From the NCBI RefSeq assembly GCF_946481715.1, contig NZ_CAMLOV010000236.1, positions 1 through 6,765 of the forward strand: a stretch of 6,765 bases of DNA. Reading direction: 5' to 3'. The notes under the pieces were generated by a model that did not search any database, was not told the DNA's origin, and saw nothing but the letters and a program-made list of their open reading frames with translations. Shown here piece by piece: positions 1 through 5,728 of this stretch (positions within the stretch are counted from its first letter, which is position 1; each line of letters opens with the position of its first letter). This stretch comes from an uncultured Mucilaginibacter sp. (GTDB taxonomy: Bacteria > Bacteroidota > Bacteroidia > Sphingobacteriales > Sphingobacteriaceae). The translations under genes were made by a program, and so were the position numbers.

Positions 1-40
1 AATGCTTAGCCGCTTTGCGTGCCGGTTACCTGTATGATGG

Positions 41-66
41 GGTACCGAAATAAATTCGGCATGACG
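41..66. repeat. short palindromic intergenic repeat near the left edge
   Basis: The sequence CCGAA-ATAAA-TTCGG (45-59) forms a 5-bp stem with a 5-base loop and is followed by CATGACG. Read on the minus strand it begins CGTCATGCCGAA, which resembles the dispersed 'GTCATCCCGAA...TTTCGGGAT' palindromes common between genes in many Bacteroidota genomes. That family match is from memory and is not proven here. It sits just downstream of the stop of the minus-strand VOC gene and could act as a weak 3' end structure for it. No T-run follows the stem in that direction, so a terminator role is uncertain. Confidence 0.4.
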
Positions 67-79
67 TTATTATGCATTC

Positions 80-982
80 TCAATTCCCTTCATACGCCCT
101 CTTCAGCGTCTCCACATCAACTTTTGTCATTGGCATAAAAGCTTGCGTAACGCGTTCAATTTGTTCGGGGCTGCCGTTCTTCAGCGCATCAAACATCACG
201 GTAGAGGCCACCTGCCAGGATACGCCGTATTTATCCTTCAGCCAGCCGCATTGGCCGGGTGCGCCACCGGCAGAGAGTGCGGCCCAGTAGTAGTCGATCT
301 CTTCCTGGGTTTCGCAGGGCACCAACAGCGATACGGCATCGTTAAACCCGAAGCCATGCTGCACCGCGCTATCCATAGCGGCCAGCCAGGTTTTATCAGC
401 ATAAAAATCGGCAAACATCAGCGTGCCCGCTTTGTCCGGCCCCATATCTGTAGGGCGCGGGGCGGTAGTACCGCGTTTGCCATCCTTAAATACCGAGCAG
501 TAAAAATCAATGGCCTCATTGGCCTTGCCGGCCACTGGTTCGGTAAACATCAGCGATGGAATGATGACAGGCCTTTCCTCGCCTGCCGGGTTAGTGAGGA
601 TGAGTTGCCAGGATACGCCGTTTTTATCCGACAGCCAGCCAAAGCGCTCGCTAAAAGGGTATTTGTCCAGCGGCATTAGTATTTTTCCGCCCTCAGTAAG
701 CTTCGCCCATGCCTCGTCGATGTGCTTGGCGGCATCCGGGTCGAGTGAGGGGTCGAAGTTGATAAAGAAGGAAATAGAGGGGTTGATGCCCAGTGCATGC
801 CCGGTGCTGATGCCCAGGAAGGGCTGGCCGGCAAGGGTAAATTCAACCACTTCGCATTCGCCGCCGGCCATTGGGAAATGATTTACATAATCAACAGCGG
901 AATTTGGCAGTAAGCCTGCGTAAAATTCGGCTGCCTCTTTGGCGCTTTGGCCGAACCAGATGTGCGGTTTGATGGGTAACAT
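80..982 (-). CDS. two-domain VOC superfamily protein (PhnB / '3-demethylubiquinone-9 3-methyltransferase'-like)
   Basis: This encodes a 300-aa soluble protein made of two similar halves, each with the vicinal-oxygen-chelate/PhnB pattern. Domain 1 (about residues 4-130) starts IKPHIWF...AAEFYAGLLPNS and ends GWLSDKNGVSWQL. Domain 2 (about 140-262) starts IPSLMFT...AIDFYCSVFKDG and ends GWLKDKYGVSWQV. A C-terminal helix (265-298) carries the PEQIERVTQAFMPMTKVD motif usual in this family. VOC domains pair to make a metal-dependent active site, so a tandem protein may form one or two sites within a single chain. The substrate cannot be read from sequence. The '3-demethylubiquinone methyltransferase' label carried by the Pfam family is misleading, since no SAM-binding domain is present. 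No signal peptide is seen, so it is probably cytoplasmic. The ATG at 980-982 gives a start right at the domain edge. It is divergent from the HopJ-like gene, with 238 bp between them. Confidence 0.9.
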   Translation of the reverse strand: MLPIKPHIWFGQSAKEAAEFYAGLLPNSAVDYVNHFPMAGGECEVVEFTLAGQPFLGISTGHALGINPSISFFINFDPSLDPDAAKHIDEAWAKLTEGGKILMPLDKYPFSERFGWLSDKNGVSWQLILTNPAGEERPVIIPSLMFTEPVAGKANEAIDFYCSVFKDGKRGTTAPRPTDMGPDKAGTLMFADFYADKTWLAAMDSAVQHGFGFNDAVSLLVPCETQEEIDYYWAALSAGGAPGQCGWLKDKYGVSWQVASTVMFDALKNGSPEQIERVTQAFMPMTKVDVETLKRAYEGN

Positions 983-1220
983 AGGTATATGATTTTGGTT
1001 AAAATATTTAAAATGCTATAAGCTTAATTGTTTTGGCGGAATTAATTAACTATCTCAAAGTTAAATGATTTCGCACAACCGCGTCGGTGCCAATTGAGCC
1101 ATTTTAGGGGTGTATTGCGACAAGATTTGGAGGCGTTACTTATCGCCCGGCTAGTTGAACCCGTCTCTCAGGAGCTATATTCCCAACCCACAAAAGATTT
1201 ATTTTACCCAAATTTGCGGC
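983..1220. other. divergent intergenic region between the VOC and HopJ-like genes
   Basis: This 238-bp spacer must hold the promoters for both flanking genes. The left part (about 983-1065) is AT-rich. The middle (about 1075-1160) is visibly more GC-rich and gene-like, but I recognise no protein in any frame. The 61-codon plus-strand frame starting at 1094 crosses into the HopJ-like gene out of frame and has no recognisable motif. The only regulatory match is a weak -7 element immediately before the HopJ-like start. Confidence 0.5.
1209..1216 (+). promoter_or_regulatory. possible Bacteroidota -7 element before the HopJ-like gene
   Basis: CAAATTTG matches the TAnnTTTG consensus at all but the first position and ends 4 bases before the ATG at 1221. 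No convincing TTTG-type -33 element is seen at the usual 19-21 bp spacing. If it is used, the transcript would start at or almost at the start codon. Confidence 0.3.
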
Positions 1221-1562
1221 ATGAAAGAACAAGTACTTGCCTTAATTTCGGGTTTGAAAGAAAATACAATTACGTTTAGCCAGGTTATTGAATTTATAGA
1301 AAGCCATTACCTGCACCAGCCCACTGCATTTAAAAATGGCGATGCCTATAACGAAGCAACACAAAACCAGGGGAGTGCAAAGGTTTTTACATTTGCCCAA
1401 ATAAACAATTTGAGTGCTGAGGATACCCTTTACCTGTTTGCCGAGCATTACCGCTCGGTGCTGGCAAGTCCGGATGCCACAGACCATCAAAACATCAGGC
1501 AGTTTATGCTGCATGGCTGGCCGGGGATAGTTTTTGAAGGGAACGCGCTGGTGGCAAAGTGA
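1221..1562 (+). CDS. HopJ type III effector family protein (function unknown)
   Basis: This encodes a 113-aa protein starting MKEQVLALISGLKENTITF. It shows the hallmark pattern of the small HopJ family (PF08888): an F..V..FIE..Y...PTAF.NG N-terminal half, then LYLFAEHYRSVLASPDATDH, then QNIRQFMLHGWPGIVFEG at the C-terminus. The family was named after a Pseudomonas syringae candidate effector but is widespread in free-living bacteria without type III secretion. The name should therefore not be read as evidence of virulence, and its biochemical role is unknown. The start at 1221 is preferred over an in-frame ATG at 1155. Translation from 1221 gives the usual family length, the 22 extra residues show no family pattern, and a -7-like element lies just upstream of 1221. 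It converges on the EcsC-like gene 43 bp away. Confidence 0.85.
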   Translation: MKEQVLALISGLKENTITFSQVIEFIESHYLHQPTAFKNGDAYNEATQNQGSAKVFTFAQINNLSAEDTLYLFAEHYRSVLASPDATDHQNIRQFMLHGWPGIVFEGNALVAK

Positions 1563-1578
1563 TGCCGGCCCCGCTACC

Positions 1579-1600
1579 CTGTGCGTAGGCTACGTTACAG
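1579..1600. terminator. imperfect hairpin between convergent genes, possible bidirectional terminator
   Basis: CTGTGCGT (1579-1586) can pair with ACGTTACAG (1592-1600), with one bulged base and one G-T pair, around the loop AGGCT. It lies exactly between the stop codons of the convergent HopJ-like gene (1562) and EcsC-like gene (1606). Neither strand has a strong T-run directly after the stem (the plus strand has only AATTTT about 17 bases on), so this is a weak call based mostly on position. Confidence 0.3.
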
Positions 1601-1605
1601 CAAGG

Positions 1606-2343
1606 TTAAAGGCCAATTTTCTTCGGCTCTAACAACCTCATCCTATAGCAATTCATCCCCGTTTCTCCCAATTGGGCAATGAGCTGGTAGTTGGCAATAG
1701 CGCCAACAGCGGCACCGATAACGGGGATAAGCTGCGCCATTTTGGCCAGGTCGATATAGTCGCGGTACTCCAGCTGAAAGGTGCGCCAGTCAAACTGGTC
1801 CGTATCGGCGGGTAGCTGCGCGCTGTAGCTATCCCAGTTTTGCAGCAGGTGGTACACCTTTACGCGTCGTTGCTGGCTGCAAAACGTAAGCTGAAAGATA
1901 TAGAGGATGTACAGCCGCTCTTTGTAATCCTTCACATCAAAGCCATACAGGGCCGCCATATTAAAAAGCAGCTTCATTTTTATGCCGATGAGGATAGGGA
2001 ACTCGGCAAAGCCAAGCAAAATACCACCCATGCCAATAGCGGCACCTTCGGCGGCGGCGGTTTTCTGGTAAAAGGTGATCTGCGGTTTAATGTAGCTCTC
2101 CCTCAAAAAAAGGGAGGCATCGGCAGGCAGCTTTTCGGTAGTGGTGTACTTGGCGCCAAGCAGCACCACCTTCACCATTTTTTCGATGGTTACGGTTATG
2201 GCCTGGTGCACCTTCTCGGGGATGATGTTGTTGATCTTGTCCTGCAAGCCCTTGGCCAGCCGGCCGGCAAGCGAGGGTTTCTGCTGCATTTTCTTTTGCC
2301 AGTCGGCCAGCAGTGCGTAAGCTTGTTCTTCGTAGGCGTCCAT
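1606..2343 (-). CDS. EcsC family protein
   Basis: This encodes a 245-aa protein of the EcsC-like type (PF12787). The visible pattern is an N-terminal charged helical part (YEEQAYALLADWQKKM), then NNIIPEKVHQAITVTIEKMVK (about 38-58). A small-residue-rich hydrophobic stretch with GMGGILLGFAEFPILIGIK (104-122) is followed by LLFNMAALYGF (125-135). Next come ERLYILYIFQ (142-151) and a second small-residue hydrophobic stretch, LIPVIGAAVGAIANYQLI (205-222), near the C-terminus. The Gly/Ala-rich segments suggest membrane association or insertion. EcsC of Bacillus belongs to the Ecs ABC-transporter locus, but no ecsA or ecsB gene is visible here, so a transporter role should not be assumed. The molecular function is unknown. 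The ATG at 2341-2343 gives an N-terminus fitting the family. A TAAATTTT on the minus strand about 27 bases upstream is one mismatch from TAnnTTTG. Confidence 0.85.
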   Translation of the reverse strand: MDAYEEQAYALLADWQKKMQQKPSLAGRLAKGLQDKINNIIPEKVHQAITVTIEKMVKVVLLGAKYTTTEKLPADASLFLRESYIKPQITFYQKTAAAEGAAIGMGGILLGFAEFPILIGIKMKLLFNMAALYGFDVKDYKERLYILYIFQLTFCSQQRRVKVYHLLQNWDSYSAQLPADTDQFDWRTFQLEYRDYIDLAKMAQLIPVIGAAVGAIANYQLIAQLGETGMNCYRMRLLEPKKIGL

Positions 2344-2445
2344 GCAGATGGGGTTAATTAAAATTTAGATAAACATTGTGCCGGTATGTTACTAAGGTAA
2401 TAAAATGGTTTGCCTGCGGATAGGCACACCGGGCCTTTGCAAATA

Positions 2446-2471
2446 ACGGGCACAACTGCCCGGTTGCCCGT
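2446..2471. repeat. GC-rich inverted repeat (hairpin)
   Basis: ACGGGCA (2446-2452) is perfectly complementary to TGCCCGT (2465-2471) around a 12-base loop. An alternative fold pairs ACGGG and CAAC with GTTG and CCCGT, giving nine pairs with a two-base bulge and a TGCCCG loop. It lies about 100 bp upstream of the EcsC-like start, between divergent genes. No T-run follows in either direction, so an intrinsic terminator is unlikely. An operator or leader structure is possible but unproven. Confidence 0.5.
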
Positions 2472-2629
2472 CTGGTTTGAACCGCGTTGGGTAGGCCAAA
2501 TTCCGGGCCAAACGGAACCTATCATCGTCAAAAAAACGCGTTTTACAGTTTTTGAAGGATAACAAAAAAAAGCACCGTTTTGCACCGAAAAACCACAGAA
2601 AAACGCAGATTTTCGCCTATTGCACTTTT

Positions 2630-2746
2630 GCTGTACGAAACTGTGCGAAACTGTACGAAATTGTACGAAACTGTACGAGGTTGTACGGATCCTGCGAAAA
2701 TTGTACGAACTGTACGAAACTGTACGGATTGTACGATTCGTACAGC
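2630..2746. repeat. array of ~10-bp tandem repeats, consensus TGTACGAAAC, bounded by inverted ends
   Basis: TGTACG or TGTGCG cores begin at 2632, 2642, 2652, 2662, 2672, 2682, 2702, 2711, 2721 and 2730. That gives ten direct units spaced 10 or 9 bp apart, with one degenerate unit (around 2692) and a final inverted unit (CGTACAG, from 2739). GTAC occurs ten times in 111 bp. The ends are an exact 10-bp inverted pair: GCTGTACGAA (2630-2639) and TTCGTACAGC (2737-2746). The last direct and inverted units form a perfect odd-centred palindrome, TGTACGA-T-TCGTACA (2730-2744). The unit length is not a multiple of three and the spacing slips by single bases, which argues against coding. It lies 105 bp upstream of the glycosyltransferase start and about 290 bp upstream of the EcsC-like start. 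The role is unknown: a cooperative regulator-binding site, curved DNA and a neutral slippage repeat all fit. Confidence 0.9.
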
Positions 2747-2851
2747 TGATCCGCAAATAAAGGCCTCGCGCTTTTGCAATTTACCTTCATTTCACCATTT
2801 AATAACATGGTATAAACTTTTCTTTACTAAATTGCCCGCAATTCTACACCT

Positions 2852-3835
2852 ATGAAAATATTGTTCGGTATACAGGGTACGGGGAACGGCCATATCAGCC
2901 GCGCCCGCGAAATTGTGCCCCTGTTGCAGCAATACGGCGAGGTTGACCTGGTAGTAAGCGGCACCGAGGCCGAAGTAAGCCTGAGCCAGCCCCTTGCGTA
3001 TAAGTTCCACGGTTTCAGCTTTGTATTCGGTAAAAAAGGCGGAGTAGACAATTGGGCCACCTTCAAGATCATGAACCTGCGCCAGCTGTGGAAAGATATG
3101 CACAGCCTCCCGTTAAACCAGTACAACCTCATAATCAACGATTTTGAACCCGTAAGTGCCTGGGCATGCCGGCTGCAAAAGGTGCCCTCGGTATCCTTAA
3201 GCCACCAGTGCTCGTTCGTGTCGCCAAAAACCCCACGCCCCAAAAGCTGGGACTGGGCCGAGTGGCTTTTTAAGTATTATTCGCCCACTACGTACCATAT
3301 TGGCTTCCACTTTGAGCGATACGATGACTTTATACATACCCCCGTTATCCGCAGTGATATCCGCCGTATGGAAACCTCAAACCTGGGGCATTACAGCGTG
3401 TACCTGCCCGCCTACAGCGATAAAACGTTGTTAAAGCACCTCGGCGGTACCGGTGCCGAGTGGCATGTATTCTCCAAGCGCACCAAAACCCCTTACCGCG
3501 AGGGCAATGTGCATGTGTTCCCGGTAAATAATGATGGGTTTAACAACAGCCTGGCCAGTAGTGCAGGCCTGCTCACCGGTGGCGGTTTTGAAGGCCCTGC
3601 CGAAGCCCTGTTTATGGGTAAAAAAGTGATGATGATACCCATGAAAGGCCAGTACGAACAGCAATGCAACGCCCTATCTGCCTCAAAACTTGGGGTAAAA
3701 GTAGTGAGTACCATAAACGATAGTTTCCCTACCCACATCAACAACTGGCTCGCCGACCCAACCCGCATCAACGTAAACTTCCCCGATGAAACCGCACAGA
3801 TAGTGGATGATATGGTGAAGAAATACGCGAGATGA
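2852..3835 (+). CDS. MurG-like GT-B glycosyltransferase family protein
   Basis: This encodes a 327-aa protein with a GT-B layout. The N-terminal Rossmann-like domain opens with MKILFGIQGTGNGHISRARE, where the glycine loop and His14 match the 'G.GHi.Ra' acceptor-side loop of MurG/UGT-like enzymes. INDFEP (95-100) and VPSVSLSHQ (111-119) follow. The C-terminal donor-binding domain has HVFSKR (205-210) and SSAGLLTGGGFEGPAEALFMG (236-256). MMIPMKGQYEQQCNA (260-274) corresponds to the 'GG...EAL..G.P.l..P..gQ..NA' nucleotide-sugar site. It resembles the 'glycosyltransferase family protein' group (PF13528 type) found in many Bacteroidota. Donor and acceptor cannot be assigned. There is no signal peptide or membrane span, so it is probably cytoplasmic or peripheral at the inner membrane. 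The start codon is directly before the glycine-loop strand, as the fold expects. It stands alone on its strand, downstream of the GTAC array. Confidence 0.85.
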   Translation: MKILFGIQGTGNGHISRAREIVPLLQQYGEVDLVVSGTEAEVSLSQPLAYKFHGFSFVFGKKGGVDNWATFKIMNLRQLWKDMHSLPLNQYNLIINDFEPVSAWACRLQKVPSVSLSHQCSFVSPKTPRPKSWDWAEWLFKYYSPTTYHIGFHFERYDDFIHTPVIRSDIRRMETSNLGHYSVYLPAYSDKTLLKHLGGTGAEWHVFSKRTKTPYREGNVHVFPVNNDGFNNSLASSAGLLTGGGFEGPAEALFMGKKVMMIPMKGQYEQQCNALSASKLGVKVVSTINDSFPTHINNWLADPTRINVNFPDETAQIVDDMVKKYAR

Positions 3836-3965
3836 TTTCGGATTTGGGAATTCGGATTGCAGCTCTTAGTGACCCCAATAACTTAAATCCGAAATCGAAC
3901 ATCCGAAACGGCAAGACCCTCTTGAACACCTTTGAGAATAAATAATAAGTGAAAAATCCGAAATC
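3834..3965. repeat. cluster of 12-bp AAATCCGAAATC repeats, one inverted
   Basis: GATTTCGGATTT (3834-3845) is the exact reverse complement of AAATCCGAAATC at 3885-3896, and a third identical copy lies at 3954-3965. Partial copies occur as TTCGGATT (3851-3858) and ATCCGAAA (3901-3908). The first copy starts inside the stop codon of the glycosyltransferase gene. Pairing of copies 1 and 2 makes a 12-bp stem with a 39-base loop, which may mark the 3' end of that transcript, but no T-run follows. Similar AAATCCGAAATC strings are, from memory, frequent between genes in related Bacteroidota, suggesting a dispersed intergenic repeat. Confidence 0.75.
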
Positions 3966-3972
3966 AATCACC

Positions 3973-3980
3973 TAATTTTG
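3973..3980 (+). promoter_or_regulatory. Bacteroidota -7 promoter element before the membrane protein gene
   Basis: TAATTTTG is a perfect match to TAnnTTTG and lies 19 bases before the ATG at 4000. No good -33 TTTG is found at the normal 19-21 bp distance; the nearest TTTG (3931-3934) is 38 bp upstream. The expected transcript start would leave a leader of roughly 10-15 bases. Confidence 0.5.
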
Positions 3981-3999
3981 CCGCAACAAGCAAGCCGCT

Positions 4000-4986
4000 A
4001 TGGTCAATATTTTTAAGGTGTATAATCCGCTCAATGTGTTATGGCTTGCCATTTTGCTTTTTGCGCTGCGTATTGGCTATATTATACAGGTGCCAGATAA
4101 GCTGGAATTTATTTTTGTAGAGCCCTTTGCCCGCCTGCTGGTACCCGTAGCTTACGAATATGCCTTCTCGCCCGCATTGAACATGTTTTTGGCCGGCATA
4201 TTGGTGCTGGGGCAGGCAGTGTTGGTAAACTATATGGTTAACCACTTTAACCTGCTTAGTAAACCTACTTTTTTGCCGGCTTTGATGCATGTTACCATAA
4301 CAGCCCTGTTTGCACCATTTATGGTTTTAAGCGCGCCGCTCATCTGTAACTTCCTGCTGATATGGATGCTGTTCAAGCTCTTAAGCTTTTATAAAAGCGA
4401 TGATGCTAAATCGACCGCTTATGACCTGGGGATGATCGTGGCCGTAGGTTCATTGATATATTTCCCGTTCATCTTCCTGTTTTTAGCTATTTGGATAGCC
4501 TTGACCATATTCAAACCCTTCAACTGGCGCGAATGGGTGTCGGGGATATTGGGCTATGTCACCGTGTTCTTTTTTTTGGCAGTGTTTTACTACCTCAATG
4601 GCAGGTTGGGCAGGTTTTATGAAATTTGGTTGCCGCTTGGCTCAAAGTTCCCCAATAGCATCCATATCGATTACCTGGATTACCTGGTGCTTATACCCGT
4701 TATCATCATAATTGCCCTGTATGTAGTTAAATTACAGCAAAATTTCTATAAAAGTTACGTGCATGTGCGTAAATCGTTCCAGTTATTATTCCTGATGTTT
4801 TTGATCACTGGCTTGTCGTTTTATGTTAGGACGGCGTTCAACCTCAACCACTTTTTACTGTGCGCCGTGCCCGCAGCGGTGTTTTTTAGCTACTATTTTG
4901 TAAACGCCACCACTAAATGGTTTTACGAAAGTTTGTATTTACTGCTGCTTATCAGCATAATATATTTCCAGTTTAACACTTTTTAA
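4000..4986 (+). CDS. polytopic inner-membrane protein, probably DUF6427 family
   Basis: This encodes a 328-aa, strongly hydrophobic protein with about nine or ten predicted membrane segments by eye, near residues 12-30, 60-80, 93-112, 113-131, 143-172 (probably two), 181-200, 228-244, 262-279, 285-303 and 308-325. The start (VNIFKVYNPLNVLWLAILLF), the FKPFNWREWVSGILGY motif (171-186) after a hydrophobic pair, and the PLGSKFP loop (212-218) resemble the DUF6427 family of Bacteroidota, recalled from memory. Its function is unknown. There are no charged catalytic motifs, nucleotide-binding sites or signal peptide. The FKPFNWREW loop is the most polar conserved-looking segment and may be the functional site. 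The ATG at 4000 follows a perfect -7 element. It lies 45 bp upstream of purQ on the same strand and could be read through into it, although purQ appears to have its own -7 element. Confidence 0.75.
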   Translation: MVNIFKVYNPLNVLWLAILLFALRIGYIIQVPDKLEFIFVEPFARLLVPVAYEYAFSPALNMFLAGILVLGQAVLVNYMVNHFNLLSKPTFLPALMHVTITALFAPFMVLSAPLICNFLLIWMLFKLLSFYKSDDAKSTAYDLGMIVAVGSLIYFPFIFLFLAIWIALTIFKPFNWREWVSGILGYVTVFFFLAVFYYLNGRLGRFYEIWLPLGSKFPNSIHIDYLDYLVLIPVIIIIALYVVKLQQNFYKSYVHVRKSFQLLFLMFLITGLSFYVRTAFNLNHFLLCAVPAAVFFSYYFVNATTKWFYESLYLLLLISIIYFQFNTF

Positions 4987-5019
4987 CTTTTACATTCGTT
5001 CAAATTTCGGCGTAAACAT

Positions 5020-5027
5020 TAGTTTTG
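5020..5027 (+). promoter_or_regulatory. Bacteroidota -7 promoter element directly before purQ
   Basis: TAGTTTTG matches TAnnTTTG perfectly and ends 4 bases before the purQ ATG (5032). Upstream, TTCG at 4995-4998 is the only, weak, -33 candidate at 21 bp spacing. Transcription from this element would begin at or within a few bases of the start codon, implying a leaderless or nearly leaderless purQ mRNA. Confidence 0.5.
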
Positions 5028-5031
5028 TAGC

Positions 5032-5724
5032 ATGAAATTTGGCGTAGTAATATTTCCCGGCTCCAATTGCGATGAAGATATCATCCATGTTTTACAAAAT
5101 GTAATGGGCCAGCAGGTGGTTAGGCTGTGGCATAAAGACCACGACCTGCAAGGTGCTGAGTTTATCGTTTTGCCCGGCGGCTTCTCTTTTGGCGATTACC
5201 TGCGCAGTGGCGCAATTGCCCGTTTTTCGCCTATTATGCAGGAAGTTATACAGTTTGCTGCAAAGGGTGGTAAAGTATTAGGCATCTGCAATGGCTTCCA
5301 AATATTAGCCGAGGCTGGCTTGTTGCCAGGTGCATTGCTGCACAACAAAAACCGCAAATTCATTTGCCGTAATATTTACTTAAAACCGCAAACCGCAAAT
5401 TCCCTGGTTACCCGCCAGTTGGATCCGGAGCACGCTTTAAAAATACCGATCGCCCATGGCGAAGGCAATTATTTTGCCGATGCAGATGTGTTAAAAGCCA
5501 TCAATGATAATGACCAGGTGTTGTTCCGCTATTGCGATGAGGCCGGCAATATTACCGACGAAAGCAACCCTAATGGCTCATTAGAGAACATAGCGGGTGT
5601 TTGCAATGCAGAGCGCAATGTATTTGGCTTTATGCCTCACCCCGAGCGTGCTTCTGAAGCATTGGTTGGCAACGAGGACGGGCTGGCGATATTCGAATCG
5701 ATATTAGCGCTGGCGAAGGCCTAA
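5032..5724 (+). CDS. purQ: phosphoribosylformylglycinamidine synthase subunit PurQ (glutaminase)
   Basis: This is a 230-aa class I glutamine amidotransferase, the normal length for stand-alone PurQ. In purine biosynthesis it hydrolyses glutamine and passes ammonia to PurL, with PurS bridging, to convert FGAR to FGAM in the cytoplasm. Visible signatures are [12 protein letters not shown] at the N-terminus, [18 protein letters not shown] (46-63) and the nucleophile elbow GICNGFQIL with Cys86. [11 protein letters not shown] (138-148) and MPHPER with His203 and Glu205 complete the Cys-His-Glu triad. The family member is intact and full length. No purS or purL is in the window, so the partner genes must be elsewhere. 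coaX starts 4 bp after its stop, indicating an operon. No riboswitch or PUR-box-like element is visible in the 45-bp upstream gap. Confidence 0.97.
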   Translation: MKFGVVIFPGSNCDEDIIHVLQNVMGQQVVRLWHKDHDLQGAEFIVLPGGFSFGDYLRSGAIARFSPIMQEVIQFAAKGGKVLGICNGFQILAEAGLLPGALLHNKNRKFICRNIYLKPQTANSLVTRQLDPEHALKIPIAHGEGNYFADADVLKAINDNDQVLFRYCDEAGNITDESNPNGSLENIAGVCNAERNVFGFMPHPERASEALVGNEDGLAIFESILALAKA

Positions 5725-5728
5725 AAAA

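Larger units (their letters stand above)
2344..2851. other. 508-bp divergent intergenic region, apparently non-coding
   Basis: It separates the EcsC-like gene (minus) from the glycosyltransferase gene (plus). In order it holds an AT-rich EcsC-like leader (2344-2400), a GC-rich hairpin (2446-2471), and a 12-bp palindrome AAAACGCGTTTT (2533-2544). An A-rich stretch with two GCACCG copies (2572, 2582) follows, then the GTAC array (2630-2746) and an AT-rich leader to the glycosyltransferase. The open frames here on both strands (up to 132 codons) run through the repeat array, whose ~10-bp unit has no stop in any of six frames. They show no recognisable protein features, so I treat them as artefacts. 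Confidence 0.65.

Noticed and set aside
3..53. Tail of an upstream plus-strand gene (frame ending VPK, stop at 51-53)
   Set aside because: Only 16 residues are visible with no recognisable C-terminus, and the stop falls inside the palindromic repeat. Coding status cannot be supported.
143..679. 178-codon plus-strand open frame antisense to the VOC gene (and another at 510-881)
   Set aside because: The minus-strand frame encodes clear tandem VOC domains. The antisense translations show no family pattern and are shadows of a GC-rich gene.
1155..1220. N-terminal extension of the HopJ-like protein from an ATG at 1155
   Set aside because: The extra 22 residues fit no family pattern, and the frame from 1221 already gives the usual length with a -7-like element just before it.
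1094..1279. 61-codon plus-strand frame as a separate small gene or transposase remnant
   Set aside because: It has no recognisable motif, it overlaps the HopJ-like gene out of frame, and no inverted repeats or target duplications were seen around it.
1606..2343. An Ecs ABC-transporter locus
   Set aside because: Only an EcsC-like protein is present. No ATPase (Walker motif) or permease gene of the Ecs type is adjacent.
1840..2361. 173-codon plus-strand open frame opposite the EcsC-like gene
   Set aside because: The minus strand encodes a convincing EcsC-family protein. The antisense frame is low-complexity and His/Gly-rich, without a domain.
2630..2746. CRISPR array
   Set aside because: The units are only 9-10 bp and directly abutting, with no spacers, and no cas gene is present. 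It is a tandem repeat, not a CRISPR.
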